Part shown: positions 8,869-16,704 of the stretch, in pieces | How positions within the stretch are numbered: the stretch's first letter is position 1 | Layout: each line of letters opens with the position of its first letter | Source of the DNA: CAVWSM01 sp963757805 | GTDB lineage: Bacteria; Actinomycetota; Actinomycetes; Jiangellales; Jiangellaceae | DNA: 64,000 bases | Assembly (NCBI GenBank): GCA_963757805.1 | Contig: CAVWSM010000021.1 | Location: 62,001 to 126,000, forward strand | Reading direction: 5' to 3' | Position numbers and translations under genes: made by a program | Notes under the pieces: generated by a model | What the model saw: only the letters and a program-made list of their open reading frames with translations | Databases searched by the model: none | Told to the model about the DNA's origin: nothing

Positions 8869-9489
8869 CTACACCTGACGGAGCGCCGCCTCGTCGATCT
8901 GCGGCGCATAGCCGCCGCGGATGGCCGCCACGCTCGCCGGCGGCGTGAGCAGCTCAGCATCCGCCGACCGCGGCCGTCGCCGCGCGGCCCCGTACCCTGT
9001 CGGCGTCCACGGCACGACCGCATCATCGAGCACGAGCGCGGGGCCGTCGGCCAGCATCACAAACGCGCCGTCGGGCAGCGACGACCACGCCATCGAGTGC
9101 AGCCGCCGCCGGTGTGTGCCGCGGTGCAGGCGCTGCTCGTGCAGCAGGCCGTCGAGCTCGGTCGCCTTCGGTTCGTCGGCGATGCCGTCGCCAGCCACGA
9201 GGGCTGCACGATATGCGTTGTACGAATCTCGCCGACAGAAGGCGCACGGCCGGTGCCCGGCTGCCAGCGCGACAGCCTCGTCGTGGAAGAAGAGCACGGT
9301 GTAGTGGCCGGGCGCCCACTGGGGGAGTCGCTGTTCCTTGTACGTCAACGTGCAGATGATCCACAGCTTGCCGGCGTGGAACCGCCGGATCTCGGTGCCC
9401 TCGTGCAGAATGCCGCGGTTGCCGGTCCACGAACCGCGCAGCGGAGTGGCCACGATGTCGCCTGTCGGGGACACCCGGTTGCGCTTCAT
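8869..9489 (-). CDS. Conserved protein of unknown function with a HRPCAFCRR motif
   Basis: 206 residues from the ATG at 9489 (MKRNRVSPTGDIVATPLRG). Conserved-looking blocks are GSWTGNRGILH, IRRFHAGKLWIICTLTYK, PGHYTVLFFHDEAVALAAGHRPCAFCRRDSYNAYR split around a Cys-x2-Cys pair, and HRRRLHSMAWSSLPDGAFV. I recall this layout from uncharacterised proteins in actinobacteria and proteobacteria, with no established function. The CxxC pair flanked by His and basic residues could bind a metal, but other ligands are not obvious. Single gene, convergent with guaA, divergent from the first phosphodiesterase. Confidence 0.65.
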   Translation of the reverse strand: MKRNRVSPTGDIVATPLRGSWTGNRGILHEGTEIRRFHAGKLWIICTLTYKEQRLPQWAPGHYTVLFFHDEAVALAAGHRPCAFCRRDSYNAYRAALVAGDGIADEPKATELDGLLHEQRLHRGTHRRRLHSMAWSSLPDGAFVMLADGPALVLDDAVVPWTPTGYGAARRRPRSADAELLTPPASVAAIRGGYAPQIDEAALRQV

Positions 9490-9571
9490 GGGCCCGATTG
9501 TCGGCGATCCGTAACCGACACGACGCGGCGGCACCCCCGCCACGTCATCTAAGCCGGGTTGCCTCAGGCAT

Positions 9572-10618
9572 GTGCATCCCATACCGCGGGCACGTACTCC
9601 CGAGGACGGCCCCACCCGGCGGCCGACGCAAGCACCTCTGGTGATCGCCCACCGCGGAGCCTCCGCGCACCGCCCCGAACACACGCTCGCGTCCTACCTG
9701 CTCGCCATGGCGCTCGGCGCCGACTACGTCGAGCCCGATCTGGTCGTGACCGGCGACGGGGTGCTGGTGTGCCGCCACGAGCCCGAGCTCTCGAGCACGA
9801 CCGACGTGGTCGAGCGAACCGAGTTCGCCGACCGTTACCGCGCAAAGGTCGTCGATGGAGAGCTCGTCAGCGGCTGGTTCGTCGAGGACTTCTCACTCGC
9901 CGAGCTGCGAACGTTGCGAGCGCGGGAGCGGTACGCCGACCTGCGTCCGGCCAACACCGCGTACGACGGGCAGCTGGCGGTCCCCACACTCCAGGAGGTC
10001 ATCGACCTGGTGGGCCGGGGAAGCCGGGTCGTCGGACGGCCCATCGGCATCTACCCCGAGCCCAAGATGCCGGGCTACTTCGCTGCGATTGGCCTGCCGA
10101 TGGAAGAGCGTCTCGCGGACATCCTCGAGCGAAACCGGCTCGACACCGCCGACGCCAAGGTGTTCGTCCAATGCTTCGACTCCGCGACCCTGCGGACGCT
10201 CGCTGAGTTGCTCCGGGTGCCGCTCGTGCAGCTGATCGGCCTCGACGCGCCGTCGTACGACCTTGGCGACATCGCCCACTATGCCGACGCCATCGGTGTC
10301 GACAAGCGGCTGGTGCTGCCGCCTTCCGACGTGGGCCTTGGCCGACCAACGTCGCTGGTAGACGACGCCCACGCCCACGGCCTCGCGCTGCACGTGTGGA
10401 CCCTGCGTCCGGAGAACGCGTTCCTCCCACGCAGCCTGCGGGTGGGGCGGCTGCCGCGGCAGCACGGGGACACCATCCAGGAGCATCAGTCCTACCTGTC
10501 GGCGGGCGTCGACGGGATATTCACCGACAGCCCAGACATCGCCCGTATCGCGGTCGCTGCACACAGACATGGGATGTCCATGAACGGTCGCCTGCCGGTC
10601 GCTCGCCCGATGCCCTGA
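9572..10618 (+). CDS. glpQ: Glycerophosphodiester phosphodiesterase, no signal peptide
   Basis: 348 residues, GTG start. Hydrolyses glycerophosphodiesters to glycerol-3-phosphate and an alcohol. The catalytic block is VIAHRGASAHRPEHTL (the two His and Arg of the GDPD fold), then DYVEPDLVVTGDGVLVCRHEPEL (metal-binding Glu/Asp), GIYPEPK, and the C-terminal DGIFTDSPD loop. The N-terminus MHPIPRARTPEDGPTRRP is not hydrophobic, so it is probably cytoplasmic, unlike the next gene with which it shares most of these motifs. The pair looks like a tandem duplication with divergent localisation. Confidence 0.85.
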   Translation: MHPIPRARTPEDGPTRRPTQAPLVIAHRGASAHRPEHTLASYLLAMALGADYVEPDLVVTGDGVLVCRHEPELSSTTDVVERTEFADRYRAKVVDGELVSGWFVEDFSLAELRTLRARERYADLRPANTAYDGQLAVPTLQEVIDLVGRGSRVVGRPIGIYPEPKMPGYFAAIGLPMEERLADILERNRLDTADAKVFVQCFDSATLRTLAELLRVPLVQLIGLDAPSYDLGDIAHYADAIGVDKRLVLPPSDVGLGRPTSLVDDAHAHGLALHVWTLRPENAFLPRSLRVGRLPRQHGDTIQEHQSYLSAGVDGIFTDSPDIARIAVAAHRHGMSMNGRLPVARPMP

Positions 10619-10707
10619 CGTCACCGCCGGCCAGTTCGCTCTCGTACGGCCGCACGTGTGCACCGGCGACCGTCGCCGGCCTCCGTCCGGCCGAAGGGAG
10701 AGGACTC

Positions 10708-11839
10708 GTGCGCTTGTCCTTCACGCGCGTCACCGCCGGACTGGCGGCGCTGGCCGCGACCACCGCTGTCCTGGCTATCCCGACCGCCACCGCGACGCCG
10801 GGCGAGGAAGACCGCCGTTCCGACGGCAAGAAGGTGTCGGCTCCGCTCGTGGTCGGTCACCGGGGCGCCTCCGGGTACCGGCCCGAGCACACGCTTGCGT
10901 CGTACGAGCTGGCGATCCGCCTCGGCGCCGACTATGTCGAGCCTGACCTCGTGTCCACCAAGGACGGCGTGCTCGTCGCCCGCCATGAGAACGAGATCTC
11001 GGGAACCACCGACGTCGCGTCGCACCCCGAGTTCGCGGATCGTCGTGTCACAAAGGTGATCGACGGCGTCTCGCTGACGGGCTGGTTCACCGAGGACTTC
11101 ACGCTCGCCGAGCTCAAGACTCTGCGCGCGATCGAGCGGATCCCGGCGATCCGTCAGGAGAACACGCTGTACGACGGCCGCTTCGAGGTGCCGACCCTGC
11201 AGGAGGTCATCGACCTCGTGAAGGACGCTCGCCGCGAGCACGGCCGGGAGATCGGCATCTACCCCGAGACGAAGCACCCGACGTACTTCGACTCGATCGG
11301 GCTCTCGTTGGAGGAGCCGCTCGCGCGCACGCTCAAGCGCAACGGTCTTGACCGGCGCAGCGCGAAGGTCTTCGTGCAGTCGTTCGAGACGGGCAACCTG
11401 CAGCGAGCTGGACCGCAAGCTCAACGTCCCGATCGTGCAGCTGGTGGCCGCCAGCGGCGCGCCGTTCGACCTGGTCGCTGCCGGCGACCCACGTACGTAC
11501 GCCGACCTCATCACGCCGGCCGGTCTCGCCGACATCGCCGAGTACGCCGACGGCCTCGGTCCCGACAAGAACCAGGTAATCCCACGGAACGCCGACCAGA
11601 GCCTCGGCACGCCGACCGCCCTCGTCGACAACGCGCACGCAGCCGGCCTCGTCGTTCACCCGTACACGTTCCGCAACGAGAACACGTTCCTGCCGGCCAA
11701 CCTGCGCAAGGGCACCAACCCGGCCGACTACGGTGACGCGCTTGCGGAGTACGAGGCGTTCCTGGCCACCGGTATCGACGGCCTGTTCTCCGACAACGCT
11801 GACACCGCACGGCTCGCGGTCGACCTGCTGTCCGACTGA
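10708..11839 (+). CDS. glpQ: Secreted glycerophosphodiester phosphodiesterase, with likely artefactual frameshift
   Basis: GTG start behind AAGGGAGAGG. A signal peptide is clear (RLSFTRVTAGLAALAATTAVLAIP then TATATPGEE), followed by the GDPD motifs VVGHRGASGYRPEHTLAS, DYVEPDLVSTKDGVL, ARHENEISGTTDV and GIYPETKHP. The frame breaks at about 11404: deleting the C in CTGCAGCGAGCTG joins GNLQELDRKLNVPIVQLV and the second half, which ends with GIDGLFSDNADTARLAVDL. Repaired length is about 376 residues. Together with the upstream paralogue it could supply glycerol phosphate from exported or teichoic/phospholipid debris; that role is inference. Confidence 0.85.
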
Positions 11840-11850
11840 GTGACGTCGTG

Positions 11851-11894
11851 ACGTCCGAGCAACCGTGCTCAATGGCGCACGGTTGCTCGGACGT
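11851..11894. terminator. Perfect 18-bp palindrome (repeat R2, copy B), probable bidirectional terminator
   Basis: ACGTCCGAGCAACCGTGC (11851-11868) and its exact reverse complement (11877-11894) flank an 8-base loop. It sits between the convergent ends of the secreted phosphodiesterase and the small membrane protein gene. A decayed relative occurs at 6590-6648. Confidence 0.75.
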
Positions 11895-11919
11895 TGCGAG
11901 GGGCGGGGCGGGTCGCCTG

Positions 11920-12195
11920 TCAGTTGGTCGGCTTGTCCGGGGGAGTGTCCATGCCGAGCTCGTGCTCGAGCTTGGCGATCGCCACCGGGTCGGCCTCAGC
12001 CACCTCCGGTCGGCGTGACTTGCGGACCGACATCGCCAGCCCGACGATGCCCGCACCTATGAGCACGGCGGGAAGGATGATCCCGAGGCCCGAGTAGTCG
12101 AGGATGTCGAGCTCGACGAATGGCCACACCAGCGCAAGGCCAATGAAGATCAGGCCGAAGACGAAGGATGTGATGTTCGGCTCATGGCGTTTCAT
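11920..12195 (-). CDS. Small two-helix membrane protein downstream of the PspC gene
   Basis: 91 residues from the ATG at 12195, preceded by a strong GGAGGTC ribosome site inside the upstream gene. Two hydrophobic segments (SFVFGLIFIGLALVWPFV and GLGIILPAVLIGAGIVGLAM) are followed by a basic patch (RKSRRPE) and a short acidic cytosolic tail. Its ATG overlaps the TGA of the PspC-domain gene (ATGA), so the two are coupled. Similar two-helix proteins accompany PspC genes in actinobacteria; function unknown, presumably part of the envelope-stress module. Confidence 0.75.
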   Translation of the reverse strand: MKRHEPNITSFVFGLIFIGLALVWPFVELDILDYSGLGIILPAVLIGAGIVGLAMSVRKSRRPEVAEADPVAIAKLEHELGMDTPPDKPTN

Positions 12196-13484
12196 CGGAT
12201 GACCTCCAGGGATGCCGCGCCGCCACTGAGATCCAGACAGGAGCGTGCCGCCCCCCGGCGCCGTCCGCAGCGTCGACCGTTGCGACTTTTCAAGGCCGAT
12301 GCCGCCGCTCTCCTCGCCGAAGAGGTTGATCTCGCCCATACCGACGCTGTGCGTCCACCTCGACGTCGACGTCTGGCGGCACGATCACCTGGAGCTCGCC
12401 GATGCCGAGGTCGATCTCGAGATCGGTTTCGCTCCCCTCCGCGAAATTCGACATTCGTCAGGTCGTACATCAACGCCGGCGCCGCCGAACTCCTTCGAGG
12501 CGTGGGATGTCGGCCCGCGTCGTGGGCGTCGAAGGTGATCTCGCCCCACTCGCCGTCGAGCCCCCTGGCGAATGCGTCCCCCGCAGTGGCCAGCGGCAGC
12601 AGGACAGCAAGAACCGTGCCCAGGAAGATCAGGCCGCGACCGCGCCCAAACCACGTACCGACCACCAGACCCGCGCCGACGATGAGCAGCGCGGTGGCGA
12701 AGTAGGCGCCGGCCGGGATGTCCGCCCACGCCGCGTCGATCACGGCCATCGAGCCGAGGACGACGAGCAGCGCGCTCAGCACGATGGCGGTGAGCTGCGA
12801 CGGCTCCTTGCGCGGCTTGGGTGGACGCGGCGGCGGTGCCTCCCACGCGGGCGGCGGAGGCGTCCAGGCGGGTTGCGGCTGCGGCTGCGGCCCGTATGGG
12901 GCCTGCGGGGCGGCCGCCGCGTACGGGGTCTGCGTCGCCGGCGTCGCCGGAGTCGCCGGAGTCGCGGGCGGTGTCGGTCCCGCGGCCGGCGGCGCGTACT
13001 CCTGTTGATCGACTGGCCCGAGGACATCCCCGCGCCGAAGCAGGTAGACGATGCCGAGGGCGAGCAACGCGAACAGGATCAGCCCACCGAAGTCACCGTC
13101 ATCGGCCGAAGCGGCGATGGCAAGGGCAACGAATATGAGGCCGGCGCCGAGCAGCAGCGACTGTGTTCGCCGCGGCGACGGGTGCCCGCCCAGCGCGTGG
13201 TCCACGACGGACCTGTTGTCGGACTCGTCCGGGACGAGCAGCCAGGCGAGCAGATAGATCAGCACGCCGGCGCCCGCGACGAACGTGAGCGCGACGAAGA
13301 TCACCCGTACCAGGACGGGGTCCACGCGCAGCTCGCGCGCCAGGCCCCCGGCGACACCGGCGATCATCCGGTCAGACCGGCTGCGGCGTAGCCGGCGCAG
13401 CATCTCACCTGGGTCGTGCGGCGGCGCCTGGCCACGGTAGGGAGCGCCCTGGTCGGCGGCGGATTGGTCAAACTGCTCGGTCAT
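12192..13484 (-). CDS. PspC-domain membrane protein with several likely artefactual frameshifts in its C-terminal domain
   Basis: The PspC domain is at residues 25-85 (RSDRMIAGVAGGLARELRV, VRVIFVALTFVAGAGVLIYLLAWLLVPDE), followed by two helices, a Pro/Ala/Thr/Gln-rich linker with repeated PAT units (about residues 155-200), and two more helices. The C-terminal beta-rich domain only reads sensibly if single bases are removed near 12245, 12340 and 12440 and probably two more between 12475 and 12530: this gives LMYDLTNVEF, SETDLEIDLGIGELQVIVPP, VGMGEINLFGEESGGIGLEK and CLDLSGGAASLEVIR. The net effect returns to the starting frame, so no stop appears and an automatic caller would report a wrong C-terminus. 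Stop overlaps the next gene's start. Confidence 0.8.
   Translation of the reverse strand: MTEQFDQSAADQGAPYRGQAPPHDPGEMLRRLRRSRSDRMIAGVAGGLARELRVDPVLVRVIFVALTFVAGAGVLIYLLAWLLVPDESDNRSVVDHALGGHPSPRRTQSLLLGAGLIFVALAIAASADDGDFGGLILFALLALGIVYLLRRGDVLGPVDQQEYAPPAAGPTPPATPATPATPATQTPYAAAAPQAPYGPQPQPQPAWTPPPPAWEAPPPRPPKPRKEPSQLTAIVLSALLVVLGSMAVIDAAWADIPAGAYFATALLIVGAGLVVGTWFGRGRGLIFLGTVLAVLLPLATAGDAFARGLDGEWGEITFDAHDAGRHPTPRRSSAAPALMYDLTNVEFRGGERNRSRDRPRHRRAPGDRAARRRRRGGRTASVWARSTSSARRAAASALKSRNGRRCGRRRGAARSCLDLSGGAASLEVIR
12936..12972. repeat. Short tandem repeat coding a PAT linker
   Basis: Tandem 9-base units related to GCCGGAGTC encode repeated Pro-Ala-Thr in the hydrophilic linker of the PspC protein. 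Copy number in this kind of repeat often varies between strains. Confidence 0.6.
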
Positions 13485-13626
13485 GCCATCGATCGTGCGT
13501 CACGACCGGGGTTGCGCTCATCAGGGATCGCCCCGGCTTGTGCCCTGATTCGAGCTCAGGCGCCGACTGAGGCGAACCTCCGGGTCGTCTCGGGATGCTC
13601 CCTGTGGTCTGCTGGGGCGCCCACGT
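13485..13626. promoter_or_regulatory. Divergent regulatory region of the PspC module
   Basis: 142 bases separate the starts of the PspC gene (minus) and the PspC-histidine kinase gene (plus) and must hold both promoters. I see no unambiguous -35/-10 pair or operator palindrome; LuxR-type response regulators often act here. Confidence 0.4.
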
Positions 13627-15030
13627 GTGACGATCGAGGAGTACGACTGGCGTATTGCGTCCGTCGTACGCCGCCATGAACCGTACGAGCACGAAGGAGC
13701 ACGCCCCATCAGCACCGCCAGCCAGGACGCCACGGCCACCGGCTCGCTACCGGCTGACCGGCCGCGCCCTGCTCCGGGCCAGCCCGCTGTCGCTCCGCTG
13801 CCAACGCCGCCGCTGCGGCGCCGCACGGAGGGCCGGATGCTCGCTGGCGTTGCGGGCGGCCTGGCCGACCACATCGGCGTCAGCCCACTGATCGTGCGCG
13901 TTCTGTTCGCGGTGACGACGGTGTTTTACGGGTTCGGCGTGCTGGTCTACGTCGGTCTGTGGATCTTCGTACCGCAGCGACGCCCCGACGAGGTCCTCCA
14001 GCCGGCGGGTGTGGCCGCCGCGACGCGCGCGGGGAAGCGCTCGGGTCTGCGGCGGCGGCGCGAGGACTTCGGGCAGTTTGTGGCCCTGGCGGCCCTGACC
14101 GGCGGTGTCCTCCTCGTCCAGCAGAGCCTCAACACTGGCCTGTCGGCCGTCGTGTTCTGGCCGGCCGTGCTGGTCCTCGCCGGGCTGGGGCTCATCTGGT
14201 TGCAGGTCGACTCGAGCGAGCGCCGTCGTAGCGGCAGCACCGCCGACCAGAAGGTGCCGCTCCGACGACGGATCGGCACGCTGGCGCGTTTCGCGTCGGG
14301 TGTCGCGCTCGTCGTCTCCGGTGCCGCGATCTTCTTCGCCGTCGAGGGCGAGCTGAACATCGCGGCCGAGAGCCTCACCGCCGGCATCGTCGTGCTGCTG
14401 GGATTGCTTGTCATCATCGCCCCGTGGGGGTTGCGGCTGTGGCGCGAGCTCTCGGCTGAGCGGCGCGAGCGCATCCTGTCGCAGGAGCGTGCCGACGTTG
14501 CAGCCCACCTGCACGACAGCGTGCTGCAGACCCTCGCGCTCATCCAGAAGCAGGCCGACGATCCGCGAGCGGTGACCAAGCTGGCCCGCAGTCAGGAGCG
14601 CGACCTTCGGTCCTGGCTCTACGAGGGGCAGGCTGCCGTCGACGAGTCCTTCAAGGCTGCCCTGACGCGCATCGCAGCTGAGGCCGAGGACGCACACGGT
14701 GTCCCCGTCGAGGTGGTCGTCGTCGGCGACACCCGACCGGATGAGCCAGTGATCGCTGTGCTTGCGGCCGTACGGGAAGCCGTCACCAACGCCGCCAAGC
14801 ACTCGGGGGCGCCGCTGGTAGACGTTTACGCTGAGGTCGAGGACTCGCAGATCGAGGTGTTCGTCCGCGACCGCGGTGTCGGCTTCGACCCTGATGCCGT
14901 CTCGACCGACCGGATGGGCGTACGCGGCTCGATCGTCGGACGCATGGAGCGCTACGGCGGCAAGGCCGACATCCGCAGTGATGCCGGCAAGGGCACAGAA
15001 GTGCACCTGACACTGAGGAGAAACTCGTGA
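13627..15030 (+). CDS. PspC-domain sensor histidine kinase (LiaS/NarX-type)
   Basis: 467 residues as annotated. A PspC domain at about residues 65-120 (RRTEGRMLAGVAGGLADHIGV, LFAVTTVFYGFGVLVYVGLWIFVP) replaces a classical sensor; further membrane helices follow (VVFWPAVLVLAGLGLIWL, FASGVALVVSGAAIFFAV, GIVVLLGLLVIIAPWGL). The dimerisation/phosphorylation box is VAAHLHDSVLQTLALIQ, and the HATPase domain has REAVTNAAKHSG (N box) and VRDRGVGFDPDA (G1). The GTG start at 13627 is uncertain: a good GAAGGAG ribosome site at 13693 precedes no standard start in this frame, so the true N-terminus may be shorter. Stop overlaps the regulator start (GTGA). Confidence 0.85.
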   Translation: MTIEEYDWRIASVVRRHEPYEHEGARPISTASQDATATGSLPADRPRPAPGQPAVAPLPTPPLRRRTEGRMLAGVAGGLADHIGVSPLIVRVLFAVTTVFYGFGVLVYVGLWIFVPQRRPDEVLQPAGVAAATRAGKRSGLRRRREDFGQFVALAALTGGVLLVQQSLNTGLSAVVFWPAVLVLAGLGLIWLQVDSSERRRSGSTADQKVPLRRRIGTLARFASGVALVVSGAAIFFAVEGELNIAAESLTAGIVVLLGLLVIIAPWGLRLWRELSAERRERILSQERADVAAHLHDSVLQTLALIQKQADDPRAVTKLARSQERDLRSWLYEGQAAVDESFKAALTRIAAEAEDAHGVPVEVVVVGDTRPDEPVIAVLAAVREAVTNAAKHSGAPLVDVYAEVEDSQIEVFVRDRGVGFDPDAVSTDRMGVRGSIVGRMERYGGKADIRSDAGKGTEVHLTLRRNS

Positions 15031-15680
15031 GCAGCCTGACCCCCAGCAAGCCGCGCGTCGTCCTGGTCGACGACCACGCAATGTTCCGGTCGGGCGTGCG
15101 GGCGGAGATCGGCAACGTGGTCGACATCGTGGGGGAGGCGCCTGACGCGCAGTCCGCGATCGCGGCCATCCGCGAGACCCACCCCGAGGTCGTGCTCCTC
15201 GACGTGCACCTTCCCGGTGGCGGCGGCCTGGAGGTGCTCAGGCAGCTGCACACCACCATGCCGGACGTACGGTTCCTGGCGCTCTCGGTGTCCGACGCGG
15301 CCGAGGACGTCATCGGGGTGATCCGCGGCGGCGCCCGGGGCTACGTCACCAAGTCGATCACCGGCGCCGAGCTCGTCAAGGCGATCCGCCGAGTTGCGGA
15401 CGGCGATGCGGTGTTCTCGCCGCGGCTGGCCGGGTTCGTGCTCGACGCGTTCGCCGGCCAGGACCCGCCGAGCGTCGACGAGGACCTGGACCGGCTGACG
15501 CAGCGGGAGCGTGAGGTGCTGCGGCTCATCGCGCGTGGCTATGCCTACAAGGAGATCGCGAAGGAGCTGTTCATCTCCATCAAGACCGTCGAGACGCACG
15601 TGTCGGCGGTGCTGCGCAAGCTGCAGCTGTCCAACCGGTACGAGCTGACCCGCTGGGCCACCGACCGCCGCCTGGTCTGA
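15027..15680 (+). CDS. NarL/LuxR-family response regulator
   Basis: 217 residues. Receiver domain: VVLVDDHAMFRSGVRAEI (acidic pair), phospho-acceptor Asp in EVVLLDVHLPGGGG, switch Ser in FLALSVSD, and Lys in GYVTKSI. The C-terminal LuxR helix-turn-helix is LTQREREVLRLIARGYAYKEIAKEL and ISIKTVETHVSAVLRKL. Cognate to the overlapping PspC-histidine kinase; by analogy with LiaSR it probably activates the divergent PspC gene. That target is inferred from gene order only. Confidence 0.9.
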   Translation: MSSLTPSKPRVVLVDDHAMFRSGVRAEIGNVVDIVGEAPDAQSAIAAIRETHPEVVLLDVHLPGGGGLEVLRQLHTTMPDVRFLALSVSDAAEDVIGVIRGGARGYVTKSITGAELVKAIRRVADGDAVFSPRLAGFVLDAFAGQDPPSVDEDLDRLTQREREVLRLIARGYAYKEIAKELFISIKTVETHVSAVLRKLQLSNRYELTRWATDRRLV

Positions 15681-15693
15681 GCTGCGCTCGGCC

Positions 15694-15784
15694 GGGTCGA
15701 TCACGTTCGGAAGGCTGGGCTGGTCTGTGCAAGGCCTGCATGCCGCGCTCAGACCGGGTCGATCGCGTTAACGTGATCGACCCG
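15694..15784. repeat. Dispersed palindromic repeat R3, copy 1
   Basis: Outer arms GGGTCGATCACGTT (15694-15707) and AACGTGATCGACCC (15770-15783) are perfect reverse complements. Inside are GGTCTG/CAGACC arms around AAGGCCTGCATGCC (15731-15744), and the right end alone forms a near-perfect 28-base palindrome (15756-15783). It lies between the response regulator and the convergent AHSA1 gene. Shares its core with 29158-29245. Confidence 0.7.
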
Positions 15785-15796
15785 ACCCGCCTGGCT

Positions 15797-16315
15797 TCAG
15801 CCGGCGAGGGGTTTGCCGGTCTCGAGCAGGGACTTGAGGTCGCTGAGCACCCAGGCGTGCCCGCCGCCGGCGCCCTGGTCCTCCATGCCGCCGCTGACCA
15901 GCACGGCCAGGGCGGGTGCGCCGTCGAGCTGGTGGGTCAGGGTGAGCGCGCAGCTGCCGTTGCCGAGGTCGACGATGTCGTAGCTGATCGTGGTGGGCGG
16001 CTCGGCGGCCATCGTCGGGTCCATCAGCATGCGGAAGGTGTGCACCAGCCGCCGCGGCGGGTCGGCCTCGAGCACCTCGCCGTCGATGATGACGTCGGGC
16101 ACCTCGATGCCTTGCGCCTCGGCGCCGGCGCGGAACTCCGGCGTCGGGCGGGCCGTGTGGGCGCCGCCGGGGCGCAGGTCGAACTCGACCAGGCCGGTGT
16201 AGCCGTACTGCGCGGTCCACTCCGGCTTGGTGATGGCGTCCCAGATCGCCTCCGGGGTGGCCTTGATGTAGATCTTGTAGACCTGCGTCGTGCCGGCCTG
16301 CGGTGTGCTGGTCAT
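15797..16315 (-). CDS. SRPBCC/AHSA1-family protein
   Basis: 172 residues of the START-like AHSA1 fold: QVYKIYIKATPEAIWDAITKPEWTAQYGY is the typical opening, then LRPGGAHTAR, a GEVLEADPPRRLVHTF strand pair, and GCALTLTHQLDG-like and GGMEDQGAGGGHAWVLSDLKSLLETG at the end (the family's final helix). Ligand unknown. Its ATG overlaps the stop of the ArsR-type regulator gene (ATGA), the classic ArsR-AHSA1 gene pair in which the regulator controls its partner. Confidence 0.83.
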   Translation of the reverse strand: MTSTPQAGTTQVYKIYIKATPEAIWDAITKPEWTAQYGYTGLVEFDLRPGGAHTARPTPEFRAGAEAQGIEVPDVIIDGEVLEADPPRRLVHTFRMLMDPTMAAEPPTTISYDIVDLGNGSCALTLTHQLDGAPALAVLVSGGMEDQGAGGGHAWVLSDLKSLLETGKPLAG

Positions 16316-16638
16316 GGCTTGTCCTCGAGCTCTCTTTTCAGGTCCAGGAGCGCCGCAGTGCGGTGCTCGGTGTATTTGTCGATCCACCGGTCGTGGATCT
16401 GCCGGATCGGGACCGGGTTGAGGAAGTGCAGCTTTTCCCGTCCCGACTTGCGGGTCACGACCAACCCCGCGTCCTCGAGCACACGCAGGTGCTTCATCAC
16501 GCCGAAGCGAGTCATGTCCTCGACCTCGGACTCCAGCTCGGTGAGCGTGCGGCCGTCACGCGCGAACAGGAGGTCGAGCAGGTGGCGCCTGGTGGAGTCG
16601 GCGAGTGCCTTGAACACCCGGTCCTCGTCGTCTGCCAC
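16312..16638 (-). CDS. ArsR-family winged-helix transcriptional regulator
   Basis: 108 residues: VFKALADSTRRHLLDLLFARDG, LTELESEVEDMTRFGVMKHLRVLEDAGLV (recognition helix) and TRKSGREKLHFLNPVPI (wing), ending in a HDRWIDKYTEHRTAAL helix. The cysteine ELxVCDL metal box of ArsR/SmtB sensors is absent, so it is probably not a metal sensor, as usual for regulators paired with AHSA1 proteins. A dyad lies directly upstream and is a likely operator. Confidence 0.87.
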   Translation of the reverse strand: MADDEDRVFKALADSTRRHLLDLLFARDGRTLTELESEVEDMTRFGVMKHLRVLEDAGLVVTRKSGREKLHFLNPVPIRQIHDRWIDKYTEHRTAALLDLKRELEDKP

Positions 16639-16652
16639 ATCTACTAACTTAG

Positions 16653-16668
16653 GTGACTAAATGGTCAC
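16653..16668. promoter_or_regulatory. Probable operator of the ArsR-type regulator
   Basis: GTGAC-TAAATG-GTCAC is a perfect 5-bp dyad with an A/T-rich 6-base centre, 15 bases upstream of the regulator's ATG in an otherwise GC-rich region. Position and symmetry suit autorepression; binding is inferred. Confidence 0.5.
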
Positions 16669-16704
16669 GAGTCAAGCGCGTGCGGTGGCTCCGGCAGTGA
16701 CGGA

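Noticed and set aside
12936..12972. Short tandem repeats considered as a CRISPR fragment
   Set aside because: Units are 9 bases, contiguous without spacers, in frame and encode a Pro-Ala-Thr linker.
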